Shown: positions 1 to 8,334, numbered from the stretch's first letter. The stretch: DNA of 13,474 nt from an uncultured Erysipelotrichaceae bacterium (GCA_902782505.1 CACZNO010000081.1:1-13474), one strand, 5' to 3'. Made by a program: numbers and translations. Notes: a model not told the origin generated them from the letters alone.

Positions 1-584
1 AGATCCGGTTTGAGTTCTGTCAGGTTGATTACTCTGGAAACCACGGAGCGCACTCCCCGGCGCTGCAGTTTTACCGGATCGGGTTTCAGATAGCGTCCCA
101 GCGCGTTCAGATCCGTATGGATCAGTAACGTTCCGTGATGGTACGACGCCCCGGCGTGATGATAGTAGGCGTTTCCGGAAAACTTCCGGCCGTTCGCGAG
201 AAGATCGTTGCGGCCGGAAAACTCCGATTCGATCCCTTCGTACGCCAGCGCTTTGCGGATTACTTCCGTCTGGCGGCGTTCATCGTAAATATCATCCCGG
301 GCAAGAAAGGTGAAGCACTGGTTTCCCGCGTCATGATAGACCGCGCCCCCTCCGGACGCGCGCCGCACCAGAATCACGCCGTCTTTTTTCATGGCCGGAA
401 GATCGCATTCACGCCGTACGTTCTGGTTACGTCCAATAACGACCGTGTGATCGTTCTGCCAGAGATACAGGACGAGTTCTCCTTCTTCCAGTTCCTCGAA
501 AAGAGCGCTCTCTGCCGCAAGATTACGTCGGGGATCTCTCCCCGACGTTTCATAGACTGTAAGTTTTTTAACCTTCGAAATCAT
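1..584 (-). CDS. lplA: Lipoate-protein ligase A, N-terminal part (cut by window edge)
   Basis: This enzyme activates free lipoate with ATP and attaches it to a lysine of carrier proteins, here most likely GcvH. The frame is open from an ATG at 584 to the left edge (194 codons visible; the family is about 330 residues). Visible family motifs are RRASGGGAVYHD at residues 74-85 (lipoyl-AMP binding loop), NGRKFSGNA at 131-139 with the conserved lysine K134, HHGTLL at 149-154, and KPDP...GVRSVVSRV at 167-185. The N-terminus (VKKLTVYETSGRDPRRNLAAE) aligns with the usual family start, so the ATG is well placed. The start lies inside the end of gcvPB, overlapping it by 17 nt in another frame. The preceding Shine-Dalgarno is weak, suggesting translational coupling. 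The C-terminal accessory domain lies outside the window. The family call is firm. Substrate preference (lipoate versus octanoate) cannot be told from sequence. Confidence 0.93.
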   Translation of the reverse strand, partial: MISKVKKLTVYETSGRDPRRNLAAESALFEELEEGELVLYLWQNDHTVVIGRNQNVRRECDLPAMKKDGVILVRRASGGGAVYHDAGNQCFTFLARDDIYDERRQTEVIRKALAYEGIESEFSGRNDLLANGRKFSGNAYYHHAGASYHHGTLLIHTDLNALGRYLKPDPVKLQRRGVRSVVSRVINLTELKPD

Positions 585-1995
585 ATTTGACTTTCGGGTG
601 ACGTGCCGCGCCGACTTCGTCCGGTCTTCCGATCGGGGAACGGTGCGGAGCGTTATGGAGATATTCCGGATCTTCGTACGCTTTACGGTAAATCTCCAGG
701 TACGCTGCGGCAGCCTTGTCGAGGGTTTCCTTCGACTCGGTTTCCGTCGGCTCGATCATTAAGGCTTCATGGACGTTGATCGGGAAGTACATCGTGGGCG
801 GGTGCATATCGTAATCCTGGAGAGCTTTCGCGACATCCAGTGCGCTGACGCCGGTTTCTTTCTTCAAACGTTCCAGCGTCAGGACAAATTCGTGCATGCA
901 CGTGCCTTTGCGGAATACATCGTAGGTGTCTTCCAGAAGGCTCTTGATGTAGTTGGCGTTTAAGACCGCGTTCTTCGCGACTTCCGGAATGCCTTCCTTC
1001 CCCAGCGTCAAAACATAGGTCAGAGCTTTGATCATGACTAAGAAATTGCCGTGGAACGAACGGACTTTGCCGATCGATTCCGGTTTTTCTTCCGTATAAC
1101 GGTACACATCCCCGTCTTTCACGACTCTTCTTCCCGGCAGATAATCGGCGAGAAGAGCCTTGCAGCCGACCGGTCCGCTTCCCGGGCCTCCGCCTCCGTG
1201 CGGGGTCGAGAACGATTTGTGCAGGTTCAGGTGGATGCAGTCAAATCCCATGTCTCCCGGACGGGCAATGCCCATGACCGGATTCAGGTTTGCGCCGTCG
1301 TAATAGCACAGGCCTCCCGCTTTATGCACGATGCGGGTGATATCGAGAATGTTCTTATCGAAAATGCCCAGGGTGTTCGGATTCGTCAGCATCAATCCGG
1401 CCGTGTGTTCGCCGCATACCGCTTCGAGTTTTTCCAGATCCACGCATCCGTCTTCCGCCGAGGCGATATTGATGACCTTGAAGCCGCACATCGAAGAGCT
1501 CGCCGGATTGGTTCCGTGTGCCGTGTCCGGTACGATGATTTCGTTACGTTCGGGATGGCCCGTGAGTTCATGGTATCTCTTGATCAGCATTAACCCGGTC
1601 AATTCCCCGTGTGCCCCGGCTGCCGGTTCAAACGTCATCGCGTCCATTCCCGTGATCTCCGTGAAATATTTCTCCGCCAGATAGATCGCCTTCAGGCATC
1701 CCTGCGCGTTTTCCTGGGTCGGATGAATCTTCGCGAAGCCTTCCAGTCCCGCGATTTCCTCGTTGATCTTGGGGTTGTATTTCATTGTGCAGGAACCTAA
1801 CGGATAGAATCCGTCGTTGACGCCGAAGGTCTGTCCTGCCAGTTCCGTATAGTGACGGCTGAGATCGGTTTCCGACAATTCCGGTAACCGCAAAGGCGCG
1901 GTTCTGGTTTCTTCCGGTTTTCTTTCCGGCACGTCGCATGCCGGAAGAATCGTACAATGACGTCCGGGAACGCTGCGTTCAAATACGGTTTTCAT
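568..1995 (-). CDS. gcvPB: Glycine dehydrogenase (decarboxylating) subunit 2
   Basis: This is the PLP-binding half of the split P-protein, which decarboxylates glycine and transfers the aminomethyl group to lipoyl-GcvH in the cytoplasm. It has 475 residues, near the usual 480-490. The sequence shows FYPLGSCTMKYNP at residues 63-75, EPAAGAHGELTG at 123-134, DTAHGTNPAS at 157-166, YYDGANLN at 231-238, and the PLP-lysine motif HLNLHKSFSTPHGGGGPG with the Schiff-base lysine K260, followed by the glycine-rich loop. The ATG overlaps the gcvPA stop as ATGA. A strong GGGAGGT sits about 7 nt upstream, inside the gcvPA end. It needs the GcvPA subunit to form the active enzyme. The 3' end overlaps lplA by 17 nt. 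No damage or missing residues are seen. Confidence 0.97.
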   Translation of the reverse strand: MKTVFERSVPGRHCTILPACDVPERKPEETRTAPLRLPELSETDLSRHYTELAGQTFGVNDGFYPLGSCTMKYNPKINEEIAGLEGFAKIHPTQENAQGCLKAIYLAEKYFTEITGMDAMTFEPAAGAHGELTGLMLIKRYHELTGHPERNEIIVPDTAHGTNPASSSMCGFKVINIASAEDGCVDLEKLEAVCGEHTAGLMLTNPNTLGIFDKNILDITRIVHKAGGLCYYDGANLNPVMGIARPGDMGFDCIHLNLHKSFSTPHGGGGPGSGPVGCKALLADYLPGRRVVKDGDVYRYTEEKPESIGKVRSFHGNFLVMIKALTYVLTLGKEGIPEVAKNAVLNANYIKSLLEDTYDVFRKGTCMHEFVLTLERLKKETGVSALDVAKALQDYDMHPPTMYFPINVHEALMIEPTETESKETLDKAAAAYLEIYRKAYEDPEYLHNAPHRSPIGRPDEVGAARHPKVKYDFEG

Positions 1996-3284
1996 TTCTG
2001 TACCTCCCGGACCAGTTCATCCATTTCTTCTTTTGTGTTGAGTTCCGTCGCGCACCATAAGATGCCCTTATCGACGATTTCCCCGCCCAGGATCCCCTTC
2101 CGGTCCAGTTTTTCCAGAAGAGCTTTGGGATCTTCGCATTCCGTCACGAATTCCATGAAGAAATCACCGGCGTATTTCCGCGGATATCCTGCCTTTTCGA
2201 GTTCGTCCGCCAGATAATGCGCTTTCGCGTAACACTGCGACGCGGCTTCCTTCATTCCTTTAGGTCCCATCGCGCTTAGATAGACCGACGCGGTCATAGC
2301 GCATAACGCCTCGTTCGAACAGATGTTCGAGGAAGCTTTTTCACGGCGGATGTGCTGTTCGCGGGCCTGCAGGGTCAGCACGTAAGCCTTTCTTCCGTCA
2401 TGGTCGGTCGTTTCGCCGACAATTCTTCCGGGCAGCTGGCGCATCATTTTATCGGTGGCAGCCATGAATCCCAGATACGGTCCGCCATAGGATACGGGCA
2501 TGCCTAACGGCTGTCCTTCGCCGACCGCGATATCCGCGCCGTATTCACGCGCGCTTGGTAATACGCAGGCCGCAAACGGTTCCACCGCCAAAATGTATTT
2601 CATGTTCGCATTATGCGTGATCTCACCGATTTCCTTCGCGTCTTCAATCAATCCGTAGTAGTTCGGCTGGGCGATCAATACGCAGGCGCCGCTCTTTCCT
2701 TCCAAGAAGCGCGCATCCGTCTTTCCGTCCTTCAGAGGAATCTCCACGACTTCTCTGCCGTTTGCCCAGGCATACGTCTTTACGACTTTCATGGTATCGG
2801 GATGAACGGCTTTCGAAATGTAGATGGTGTTGTTTTTGGGATTGCGGCACATGACGGTCGCTTCCGCCGCGGCCACTGCCCCGTCGTACACCGACGCGTT
2901 GGAAACGTCCATTCCCGTCAGTTCGCAGATCATCGTCTGGTATTCGAAAATGGATTGTAAAACGCCCTGGGAGATCTCCGCCTGGTACGGTGTATACGCC
3001 GTGACGAATTCTTCCTTGGAAACAACGCTTTTCACAATGGCGGGAATGTAATGGGAATAGGCACCGGCTCCGCGGAATACCGAACGGTAGACCTTGTTGT
3101 CTTCCGCCAGGGCACGCATAAAGCGGCTAACTTCCAGTTCCGATTTTCCCGACGGCAGATGCAGTTCCTTCGCGAGTTTTACTTCCGCCGGAACATCCGC
3201 GTACAGTTCATCGAACGATGAGAAGCCGGCCTTTTCCAGCATTTCCTTCCGCTGTTGTTCGGTAGAAGGAATATAACTTCCCAT
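1992..3284 (-). CDS. gcvPA: Glycine dehydrogenase (decarboxylating) subunit 1
   Basis: This is the N-terminal half of the split glycine decarboxylase and partner of GcvPB. The product has 430 residues from the chosen ATG at 3284; the family is usually about 440-450. Family signatures are FRGAGAYSHYIPA at residues 70-82, YTPYQAEISQGVLQ at 97-110, NASVYDGA at 129-136, a GEGQPLGMPVSYGGPYLGF stretch near the middle, and LQAREQHIRREKASSNICSN further on. The frame stays open upstream to a GTG at 3329, but that lies inside gcvH and has no good ribosome site. The ATG at 3284 has AGAGG 9 nt upstream and gives the normal family N-terminus (MGSYIPST), so the shorter start is chosen. It begins 1 nt after the gcvH stop and ends in an ATGA overlap with gcvPB. 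Confidence 0.96.
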   Translation of the reverse strand: MGSYIPSTEQQRKEMLEKAGFSSFDELYADVPAEVKLAKELHLPSGKSELEVSRFMRALAEDNKVYRSVFRGAGAYSHYIPAIVKSVVSKEEFVTAYTPYQAEISQGVLQSIFEYQTMICELTGMDVSNASVYDGAVAAAEATVMCRNPKNNTIYISKAVHPDTMKVVKTYAWANGREVVEIPLKDGKTDARFLEGKSGACVLIAQPNYYGLIEDAKEIGEITHNANMKYILAVEPFAACVLPSAREYGADIAVGEGQPLGMPVSYGGPYLGFMAATDKMMRQLPGRIVGETTDHDGRKAYVLTLQAREQHIRREKASSNICSNEALCAMTASVYLSAMGPKGMKEAASQCYAKAHYLADELEKAGYPRKYAGDFFMEFVTECEDPKALLEKLDRKGILGGEIVDKGILWCATELNTKEEMDELVREVQK

Positions 3285-3285
3285 G

Positions 3286-3669
3286 TTAATGCGCCTCTTC
3301 TTCCACGACTTTTTCGTATTCTTCCGCACTCAGAAGGCCTTCAAAGTCTTCCACATCCGTTAAGCGGAACAGCCACGCTCCGTAAGGATCTTCGTTGATC
3401 TTTTCCGGCGCGTCCAGAAGTTCTTCGTTGACTTCCGCGACCTTGCCGCTGACCGGACTGAAGATATCCGAAACGGCCTTGACGGATTCCACGTCGCAGA
3501 TCGCTTCGTCCTTGACCGCGTCCGCGTCAATTTCCGGCAGATTCACAAAGACCAGATCGCCTAAGGAATCCTGGGCGTAATCGGTGATGCCGACTTCGCA
3601 TTCATGTTCGCCGGTGATTTTGACCCATTCATGGGACTTCGAGTACTTAAGTTCTAACGGTGTTTTCAT
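3286..3669 (-). CDS. gcvH: Glycine cleavage system H protein (lipoyl carrier)
   Basis: This is the lipoyl-bearing shuttle protein of the glycine cleavage system. It accepts the aminomethyl group from GcvPA/PB, hands it to GcvT and is then reoxidised by lipoamide dehydrogenase. It has 127 residues, the normal length. It opens with the standard KYSKSHEWV motif (residues 8-16), then GITDYAQDSLGDLVFVNLP (27-45). The lipoylation site ESVKAVSD places the modified lysine at K64. PVSGKVAEVNEEL and the NEDPYGAWL motif follow. AGAGGGAG sits upstream of the ATG with good spacing. The gene starts 2 nt after gcvT stops and ends 1 nt before gcvPA. It is the probable substrate of the lplA product at the end of the same operon. 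Confidence 0.97.
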   Translation of the reverse strand: MKTPLELKYSKSHEWVKITGEHECEVGITDYAQDSLGDLVFVNLPEIDADAVKDEAICDVESVKAVSDIFSPVSGKVAEVNEELLDAPEKINEDPYGAWLFRLTDVEDFEGLLSAEEYEKVVEEEAH

Positions 3670-3671
3670 AA

Positions 3672-4727
3672 TTATTTCTCCCTCTTATAAAATGGTAACG
3701 CGGTGATTTCGCCTTCCACGCGCTTTCCGCGAATATCAACTTCCACAATCGTTCCCGCCGGATATTCCTCATCGACCAACGCCATCGCGTACGCACCCTT
3801 GAGATACGGCAAATGCGTTCCCGACGTCGTATGCCCGATCAGCTTTCCGTCCTTGTAGACGTCCAGATGTTCCCGCGCGATGCCTCTGCCGATCATTTTG
3901 ATGCCGACGCGGTGACGGTTTTTCCGGTTCAGAATACCTTCTCTTCCGATGAAGTCCTTGTGCAGCTTCACACCGAAATCCAACCCGGTTTCCAGCGGGC
4001 TGACGGTTTCATCCATTTCATGTCCGTATAACGGCATTCCCGCTTCAAGACGCAGGGTATCTCTGGCTCCCAGTCCGCAGGGCACCACACGTTCATCCTT
4101 CAAAAATTCCCGGTAGAGTTCCGTAACGTCTTCCTTCCGGCAATAAACTTCAAACCCGTATTCCCCGGTATACCCGGTCTGGGACACCATGACATTCTTT
4201 CCGAGAATCGTCGTCTCGATGAAACTGTAATATTTCTTGGGAAGCTCCGTGTACTTTCCGAGCACTTCCCCGGATAACGGTCCCTGAATCGCCAATTGCG
4301 CCACATCCTCGGAAATATCCTTGAATTCCACGTCTCCGAAGAGATGTTCCTTCATCCACGCCGCGTCCTTGATGCGGTTCCCCGCGTTGACAACCGCGAG
4401 ATACGAATCCTCACCCAACCGGTATACGATCAAATCATCCACGCAGCCCCCGTCTTCGTAGCACATGACGGAATAACGGATCCTGCCGATCGGCAGGCTC
4501 GTGAAATCGTTGGTCAGCACATAGTTCAGATTCGCCAGCGCGTCTTTGCCCTTATACAGGATCTCTCCCATATGGGAAACGTCAAAGATCCCGACTCCGG
4601 TGCGCACCGCCATGTGTTCCGCGATGACCCCGGTCGGGTACTGCACAGGTAAAAGATAGCCTCCGAACTCGACGATTTTGCCGTGTAAAGAGACATGTTC
4701 GTCATAAAGCGGCGTCTTGAATGCCAT
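3672..4727 (-). CDS. gcvT: Aminomethyltransferase (glycine cleavage T protein)
   Basis: This enzyme transfers the methylene unit from aminomethyl-lipoyl-GcvH to tetrahydrofolate, releasing ammonia and making 5,10-methylene-THF. It has 351 residues, close to the usual 360-370. Motifs include [10 protein letters not shown] (21-30), [10 protein letters not shown] (46-55), the [10 protein letters not shown] segment (93-102) holding the conserved Asp pair D97/D98 (the equivalent aspartate in E. coli GcvT is catalytic), [10 protein letters not shown] (112-121), and [19 protein letters not shown] further on. It is the first gene of the operon. AAGGAGG lies about 10 nt before the ATG, with a plausible promoter 40-70 nt upstream. 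All landmark residues looked for are present. Confidence 0.97.
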   Translation of the reverse strand: MAFKTPLYDEHVSLHGKIVEFGGYLLPVQYPTGVIAEHMAVRTGVGIFDVSHMGEILYKGKDALANLNYVLTNDFTSLPIGRIRYSVMCYEDGGCVDDLIVYRLGEDSYLAVVNAGNRIKDAAWMKEHLFGDVEFKDISEDVAQLAIQGPLSGEVLGKYTELPKKYYSFIETTILGKNVMVSQTGYTGEYGFEVYCRKEDVTELYREFLKDERVVPCGLGARDTLRLEAGMPLYGHEMDETVSPLETGLDFGVKLHKDFIGREGILNRKNRHRVGIKMIGRGIAREHLDVYKDGKLIGHTTSGTHLPYLKGAYAMALVDEEYPAGTIVEVDIRGKRVEGEITALPFYKREK

Positions 4728-4767
4728 AGATTATGTTCCTCCTTTATGCTTCAGAACTTCTGTTTCT

Positions 4768-4796
4768 ATTTTACTTCATTCCGCCCCTTTTATGAA
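4768..4796 (-). promoter_or_regulatory. Probable promoter of the gcv operon
   Basis: On the minus strand, TTCATA (4791-4796) and TAAAAT (4768-4773) are separated by 17 nt. They match the sigma-A consensus at 4/6 and 5/6 positions. The site lies between the terminator of the upstream gene and gcvT. It would leave a leader of only about 35 nt, which contains just the ribosome binding site. Confidence 0.4.
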
Positions 4797-4805
4797 TGAC
4801 CTTTC

Positions 4806-4831
4806 AATAAAAAAGAGACTTTCGTCTCTTT
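4806..4831 (-). terminator. Terminator of the MBL-fold hydrolase gene
   Basis: An 8-bp stem AAAGAGAC/GTCTCTTT (4824-4831 with 4812-4819) closes a GAAA tetraloop and is followed on the minus strand by a T run (TTTTTTATTG counting the end of the stem). The stem overlaps the stop codon of the gene at 4830-5759. It separates that gene from the gcv operon. Confidence 0.85.
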
Positions 4832-5759
4832 AGGGTTTCAAATTCTTCGGTTTCAGTACAATCGTCTGATGCGGCAGTTTTCCGTTGATCAAAACCGAAC
4901 TGTCTTCGTAGAACCGCAGGTCGGACGCGAAATCCGTCGCCCAATCCCGAAGATCCGCCAGTTTGTCAAACCCGAATCCCGCCTTGTCGTCGCGGTAGTG
5001 CATCGGAATCACGACCCACGGGGATACTTCGGCAATCAGTTTCTTGGCTTCCTCCGCGTCGATCGTATAATACCCTCCGACCGGCACCAGAAGACAATCC
5101 AGCCCGCGCAATAAATCGAGTTCTTCGCGGTTCAGCTCACACCCGAGATCTCCCAGATGCGCCAGTTTCAATGTCCCGGCTTCCAGTACGAAGATCGTGT
5201 TCTTTCCGCGCTTAGCTCCCTTGACTTCATCGTGATACGTCTCAATGCGGGTGATTTTGAACGGATTCTCCTTCCCTTCGCGCAGCGTCACGTTATCCCG
5301 CGCGTTATGGTCAAAGTGCTCGTGCGAGCACAATACGAGATCCGCTTCTTCCCGGACATTGTCCAGCCCCGGGATCGCTCCGTCTTCATAGGGATCAATC
5401 ACGATCACGTAGCCGTCTTTTTCGATTTTGAAACAGGAATGCCCGATCCAGGTGACCTTCATCTCATCGGTCAAGGGTTCCTCCGCCAGTTTCGCCTCTT
5501 CCGGCGAAGCGAGTTCAAAAACATACTTCTGGGCGATGTCCGGGAAAAGCCAGTGATTGACTTCTTTTTCGAATTCGGTCTTCTTCCGGATCCAGGTTTT
5601 CCCGTCCGCGTAAATCGCGGTATACACCATGTATTCTTCCTTCGTGTCCGCATCATATGCCGTACCTTCGATCCGGTACAGATACCGCGGCGTCTTCGGA
5701 TTCACATATTCTCTTTTGAAACGGCGCACAATGTCGCCCGGTTTGAAATTCCGTCCCAT
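4830..5759 (-). CDS. DUF1653-like domain fused to metallo-beta-lactamase-fold hydrolase
   Basis: This 309-residue protein has two parts. Residues about 5-67 (FKPGDIVRRFKREY... YRIEGTAYD... YTAIYADGKTWIRKKTEFEKEV) resemble DUF1653, a small beta domain normally found alone. Residues about 99-300 are a metallo-beta-lactamase-fold domain of the UPF0173/UlaG-like type. It has WIGHSCFKIE (104-113), IDPYEDG, the metal-binding HEHFDH (H146, H148, D150, H151), H176, HLGDLG (H201, D204), VGGYYTID (227-234) and PMHY (H254). The metal set looks complete, so hydrolase activity is likely, but the substrate is unknown. No signal peptide is seen, so it should be cytoplasmic. AGGAGG lies 5 nt before the ATG. 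It is transcribed alone, with its own -10 box and terminator. The MBL call is firm. The DUF1653 assignment is from recall of the family pattern. Confidence 0.88.
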   Translation of the reverse strand: MGRNFKPGDIVRRFKREYVNPKTPRYLYRIEGTAYDADTKEEYMVYTAIYADGKTWIRKKTEFEKEVNHWLFPDIAQKYVFELASPEEAKLAEEPLTDEMKVTWIGHSCFKIEKDGYVIVIDPYEDGAIPGLDNVREEADLVLCSHEHFDHNARDNVTLREGKENPFKITRIETYHDEVKGAKRGKNTIFVLEAGTLKLAHLGDLGCELNREELDLLRGLDCLLVPVGGYYTIDAEEAKKLIAEVSPWVVIPMHYRDDKAGFGFDKLADLRDWATDFASDLRFYEDSSVLINGKLPHQTIVLKPKNLKP

Positions 5760-5788
5760 AATGCCTCCTGTGGGTTCTCTATGACAGT

Positions 5789-5794
5789 ATTATA
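5789..5794 (-). promoter_or_regulatory. Probable -10 box of the MBL-fold hydrolase gene
   Basis: A perfect TATAAT lies on the minus strand about 30 nt upstream of the ATG at 5759. No good -35 is seen at 16-18 nt. The would-be spacer holds a small inverted repeat (GGAAG-AAC-CTTCC), which could be an activator or repressor site. Confidence 0.45.
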
Positions 5795-5844
5795 CATGGA
5801 AGGTTCTTCCCCATTTTGAAATTTTCATGAAACTTCGTGACGCA

Positions 5845-5881
5845 TTCAAAAACCCGGCACTTCTTTTCGCCGGGTTTTGAA
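5845..5881 (-). terminator. Terminator of the transporter/dehydrogenase operon
   Basis: A GC-rich stem AAAACCCGGC/GCCGGGTTTT (5849-5858 with 5869-5878) has a 10-nt loop and can extend by TTC/GAA past one bulged A. On the minus strand it ends GCCGGGTTTTTGAA. It begins directly after the TGA of the gene at 5882-6658. It is nearly symmetrical, but the plus-strand side has no gene to serve. Confidence 0.88.
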
Positions 5882-6658
5882 TCAGTCTACACAGGCACCG
5901 CCGGTGATGTTGAGGGACTGACCGGTCATATAGGCGGATTCGTCGCTCAGAAGGAATTTCACCAGTTTCGTGACATCTTCCAGCTGCCCGATCCGGCCTA
6001 GGGGAATATTCCGTGCGAACCGGGGCATAACTTCCTCCACCGTGATTTGGCGTTTTCTTGCGTAATCCGCGATCTGCGCTTCCCACATCGGAGTATAGAC
6101 AACTCCCGGGCATACACAGTTGACGCGGATGTTGTCAGGGGCGAGTTCCAGCGCCAAAGACTGCGTGAACCCCCGCACCGCGAATTTGGAAGCGACATAG
6201 GCCTGATAATGCGTCGTGGCTTTCTTGCCGGACTGGCTCGAGAAATTGAGAATGTTTCCATGGCCTTGTTTCTTCATATGCGGTACGACCGCCTGGCACA
6301 TCAGAAACGGTCCCTTGACGTTGATGTCCATCGTCTTATCCCAGATTTCTTCGGTGTGTTCCAGAAACGGCAGGATTCTCGAATATCCGGCGCAGTTGAC
6401 CAGGAAATCAATGGTTCCGTAGTCTTCCGCGATTTTCGCGACCGCGCGGTCTACCGATTCCTTGGAAGTCACATCCAGAGCGTATACATCCGCGTTCCCG
6501 CCGTTTTGGAAGATGATCCGGCGGGTGTTTTCCGCTTTTTCTTCAAACAGATCCGCCAGTGCGACACGCGCGCCTTCCTTAGCCAGCATTTCTGCGACAG
6601 CCTGCCCGATTCCGCTTCCGGCACCGGTGACAATGGCCGTTTTTCCGCTGAACAACAT
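5882..6658 (-). CDS. Short-chain dehydrogenase/reductase, polyol/acetoin-reductase type
   Basis: This is a classical SDR oxidoreductase of 258 residues and a cytoplasmic NAD(P)-dependent enzyme. It shows the cofactor motif TGAGSGIG (11-18), D36 at the end of the second strand (which usually favours NAD over NADP), NCAG (88-91), the catalytic S141, Y154 and K158 (YVASK), and NCVCPGVVYTPMW (180-192). The TPMW segment with the following helix recalls polyol, sorbitol-6-phosphate and acetoin dehydrogenases. It is the last gene of the ABC transporter operon, 14 nt after the permease stop with its own GGAGG, and is followed at once by a terminator. The context suggests that it oxidises or reduces the imported compound or a derivative. 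The exact substrate cannot be assigned. SDR membership is firm and the polyol assignment is tentative. Confidence 0.9.
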   Translation of the reverse strand: MLFSGKTAIVTGAGSGIGQAVAEMLAKEGARVALADLFEEKAENTRRIIFQNGGNADVYALDVTSKESVDRAVAKIAEDYGTIDFLVNCAGYSRILPFLEHTEEIWDKTMDINVKGPFLMCQAVVPHMKKQGHGNILNFSSQSGKKATTHYQAYVASKFAVRGFTQSLALELAPDNIRVNCVCPGVVYTPMWEAQIADYARKRQITVEEVMPRFARNIPLGRIGQLEDVTKLVKFLLSDESAYMTGQSLNITGGACVD

Positions 6659-6672
6659 TTCCGTATCCTCCG

Positions 6673-8334
6673 TTACATGGAAATTTCCTTGTCACCGCTG
6701 AAGCTGTAGAAGATCGCCAGAGATAACCCGGAAAGAACCATCAGCGCAGTCGCAACCGCGGCTGCCTGCCCGTCCGTACCGCGGGCCACCAGAGTATAGA
6801 TGGCAACCGTCATCGTGATGGATTTCGAACCGTACAACATGATCGAACTGGATAATTCCGTAATGATGGAGACCCAGCTTAAGATCGCGCCGGCGAAAAT
6901 ACCGCTGGCCATCATCGGAACCGTGATCCGGAAGAACGTCTTCAGTTTGGAAGTACCCAGAGAAATCGCAGCTTCCTCGATCGTGATCGGAATCTGTTGG
7001 AGAACCGCGATCGATGATCGAATCGTTGACGGGACCCTTCGTATGGTCATCGCGATGACCATGATCGCAATCGTCGCCGTTAAAATGAGCGGTTTCTGGT
7101 TGAAGCTGGTGACCAACGCAATACCGACGACCGAACCCGGAATGACAAACGGGATCATCGATGTCACGTCGATGAGATTGTTGAGAGCATTTTTACGCCG
7201 TACGACCAGATACGCAATCAGGATCGCCAGAAGCACCACGACGATCAGTGCGATAATACCGATTTTCATGGTGTTCCCGATCGAACGTCCTACGCGTTTA
7301 TAGGCTTTGATATAGCTGTCAAACGAGTATCCGGAGGTAAACGACTGTCCCGAAGGAGTCGTGTTCCGGAAGGAAAGATACGCCAAATAAATCTGCGGCA
7401 GCATCGAAATCATCACCATTCCGTAAATGAAGAAATGCACGAAGAAGGACTTCAGCGGCTTCATCTTCTGTTTCTCAATCGGATGCAGGGAGTTCATGGT
7501 GAACTGGAACTTCGACGTCGCGATTTTCTGAATCAGGAAGATCAGCGCGGTAATGATGATCGCGATTACGGCGATCGCGGAGGCGAAGTTGTGGTTGGTG
7601 CCGGTTTCCCCGACGAACTGGTTATAGATTTCCACCGGGAATGTACGGTACCCTTCCCCGATCATCAGCGGCGTTCCGAAGTCGGCAAACGCACGCATGA
7701 ATACCATTAACGCAGCCGCGAGAATGGAAGGCATCACCAGCGGAATGACGACTTTAAAGAATCTCTTTATTCCGTTACAGCCCATGTTGGCGCTGGCTTC
7801 CAGCAGCGAATTATCCACATTTTTCAATCCGCCCTGAATGTAAAGGAACGCCAGAGGAAACAACCGCGTCGTCATTGCCAGAAGGATTCCTCCGAAGCCG
7901 TAGATCTTCGGCAAAGTGATTCCGGTGACGGATTTAACAAACTGGGTGATGATTCCGTTTCTTCCCAGCAGCAGGATCCAGGAATACGCCCCGATAAACG
8001 GCGCCGAAATCATGCACATGACAATCAGGATCTGGACAAACCGGGATCCGCGGATCTTGTACATCGTAAACAGATACGCCATCGGAATCGCGATGATCAG
8101 CGATAAGGCCATCGTTGCGAACGAAACCTTGAAGCTGTTCCAGATCGAATCGGTATAGTAGGAATTGCTGAAGAACTTCGAATAGTTCTCCATCGTGAAG
8201 GAAGGATCCGCACTGGTATAGAACGAGTTTTTCAGTATCGTGAACAGCGGAAAAATCAGGAACAGCAGATACATCAGCATGATCCCGATACTGATCAGCG
8301 TCCACACATCAAAACGTTTCTTCGAGGCGGTCAT
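6673..8334 (-). CDS. ABC transporter permease, fused two-domain FbpB type
   Basis: This is the membrane component of an importer of the Fe3+/phosphonate/sugar-phosphate class. At 553 residues it holds two consecutive permease domains, as FbpB and AfuB do, with about 12 hydrophobic segments (roughly 12-34, 68-92, 100-125, 148-167, 198-218, 251-268, 298-320, 355-378, 392-410, 415-432, 475-495, 522-543). Each half carries an EAA loop that docks to the ATPase: EASANMGCNGIKRFFKVVIP (179-198) and EEAAISLGTSKLKTFFRITVP (453-473). It starts in an ATGA overlap with the ATPase stop and has no strong Shine-Dalgarno, so it is probably translationally coupled. The pairing with one ATPase gene and one lipoprotein is the standard importer layout. 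The family is clear. The transported compound is not shown by this subunit. Confidence 0.94.
   Translation of the reverse strand: MTASKKRFDVWTLISIGIMLMYLLFLIFPLFTILKNSFYTSADPSFTMENYSKFFSNSYYTDSIWNSFKVSFATMALSLIIAIPMAYLFTMYKIRGSRFVQILIVMCMISAPFIGAYSWILLLGRNGIITQFVKSVTGITLPKIYGFGGILLAMTTRLFPLAFLYIQGGLKNVDNSLLEASANMGCNGIKRFFKVVIPLVMPSILAAALMVFMRAFADFGTPLMIGEGYRTFPVEIYNQFVGETGTNHNFASAIAVIAIIITALIFLIQKIATSKFQFTMNSLHPIEKQKMKPLKSFFVHFFIYGMVMISMLPQIYLAYLSFRNTTPSGQSFTSGYSFDSYIKAYKRVGRSIGNTMKIGIIALIVVVLLAILIAYLVVRRKNALNNLIDVTSMIPFVIPGSVVGIALVTSFNQKPLILTATIAIMVIAMTIRRVPSTIRSSIAVLQQIPITIEEAAISLGTSKLKTFFRITVPMMASGIFAGAILSWVSIITELSSSIMLYGSKSITMTVAIYTLVARGTDGQAAAVATALMVLSGLSLAIFYSFSGDKEISM

Noticed and set aside
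135..590. Open plus-strand frame of 151 codons at the left edge
   Set aside because: It lies antisense to the clear lipoate ligase frame, which has family motifs; the plus frame shows none.
3285..3329. Longer gcvPA reading starting with GTG at 3329
   Set aside because: The extra 15 residues lie inside gcvH, lack a ribosome site and are not part of the family N-terminus.
5157..5819. Open plus-strand frame of 220 codons
   Set aside because: It is antisense to the MBL-fold hydrolase gene and crosses its promoter; the product has no recognisable motif and there is no ribosome site. It is a side effect of codon bias.
6047..6709. Open plus-strand frame of 220 codons
   Set aside because: It is antisense to the SDR gene and the end of the permease gene, with no motif support.
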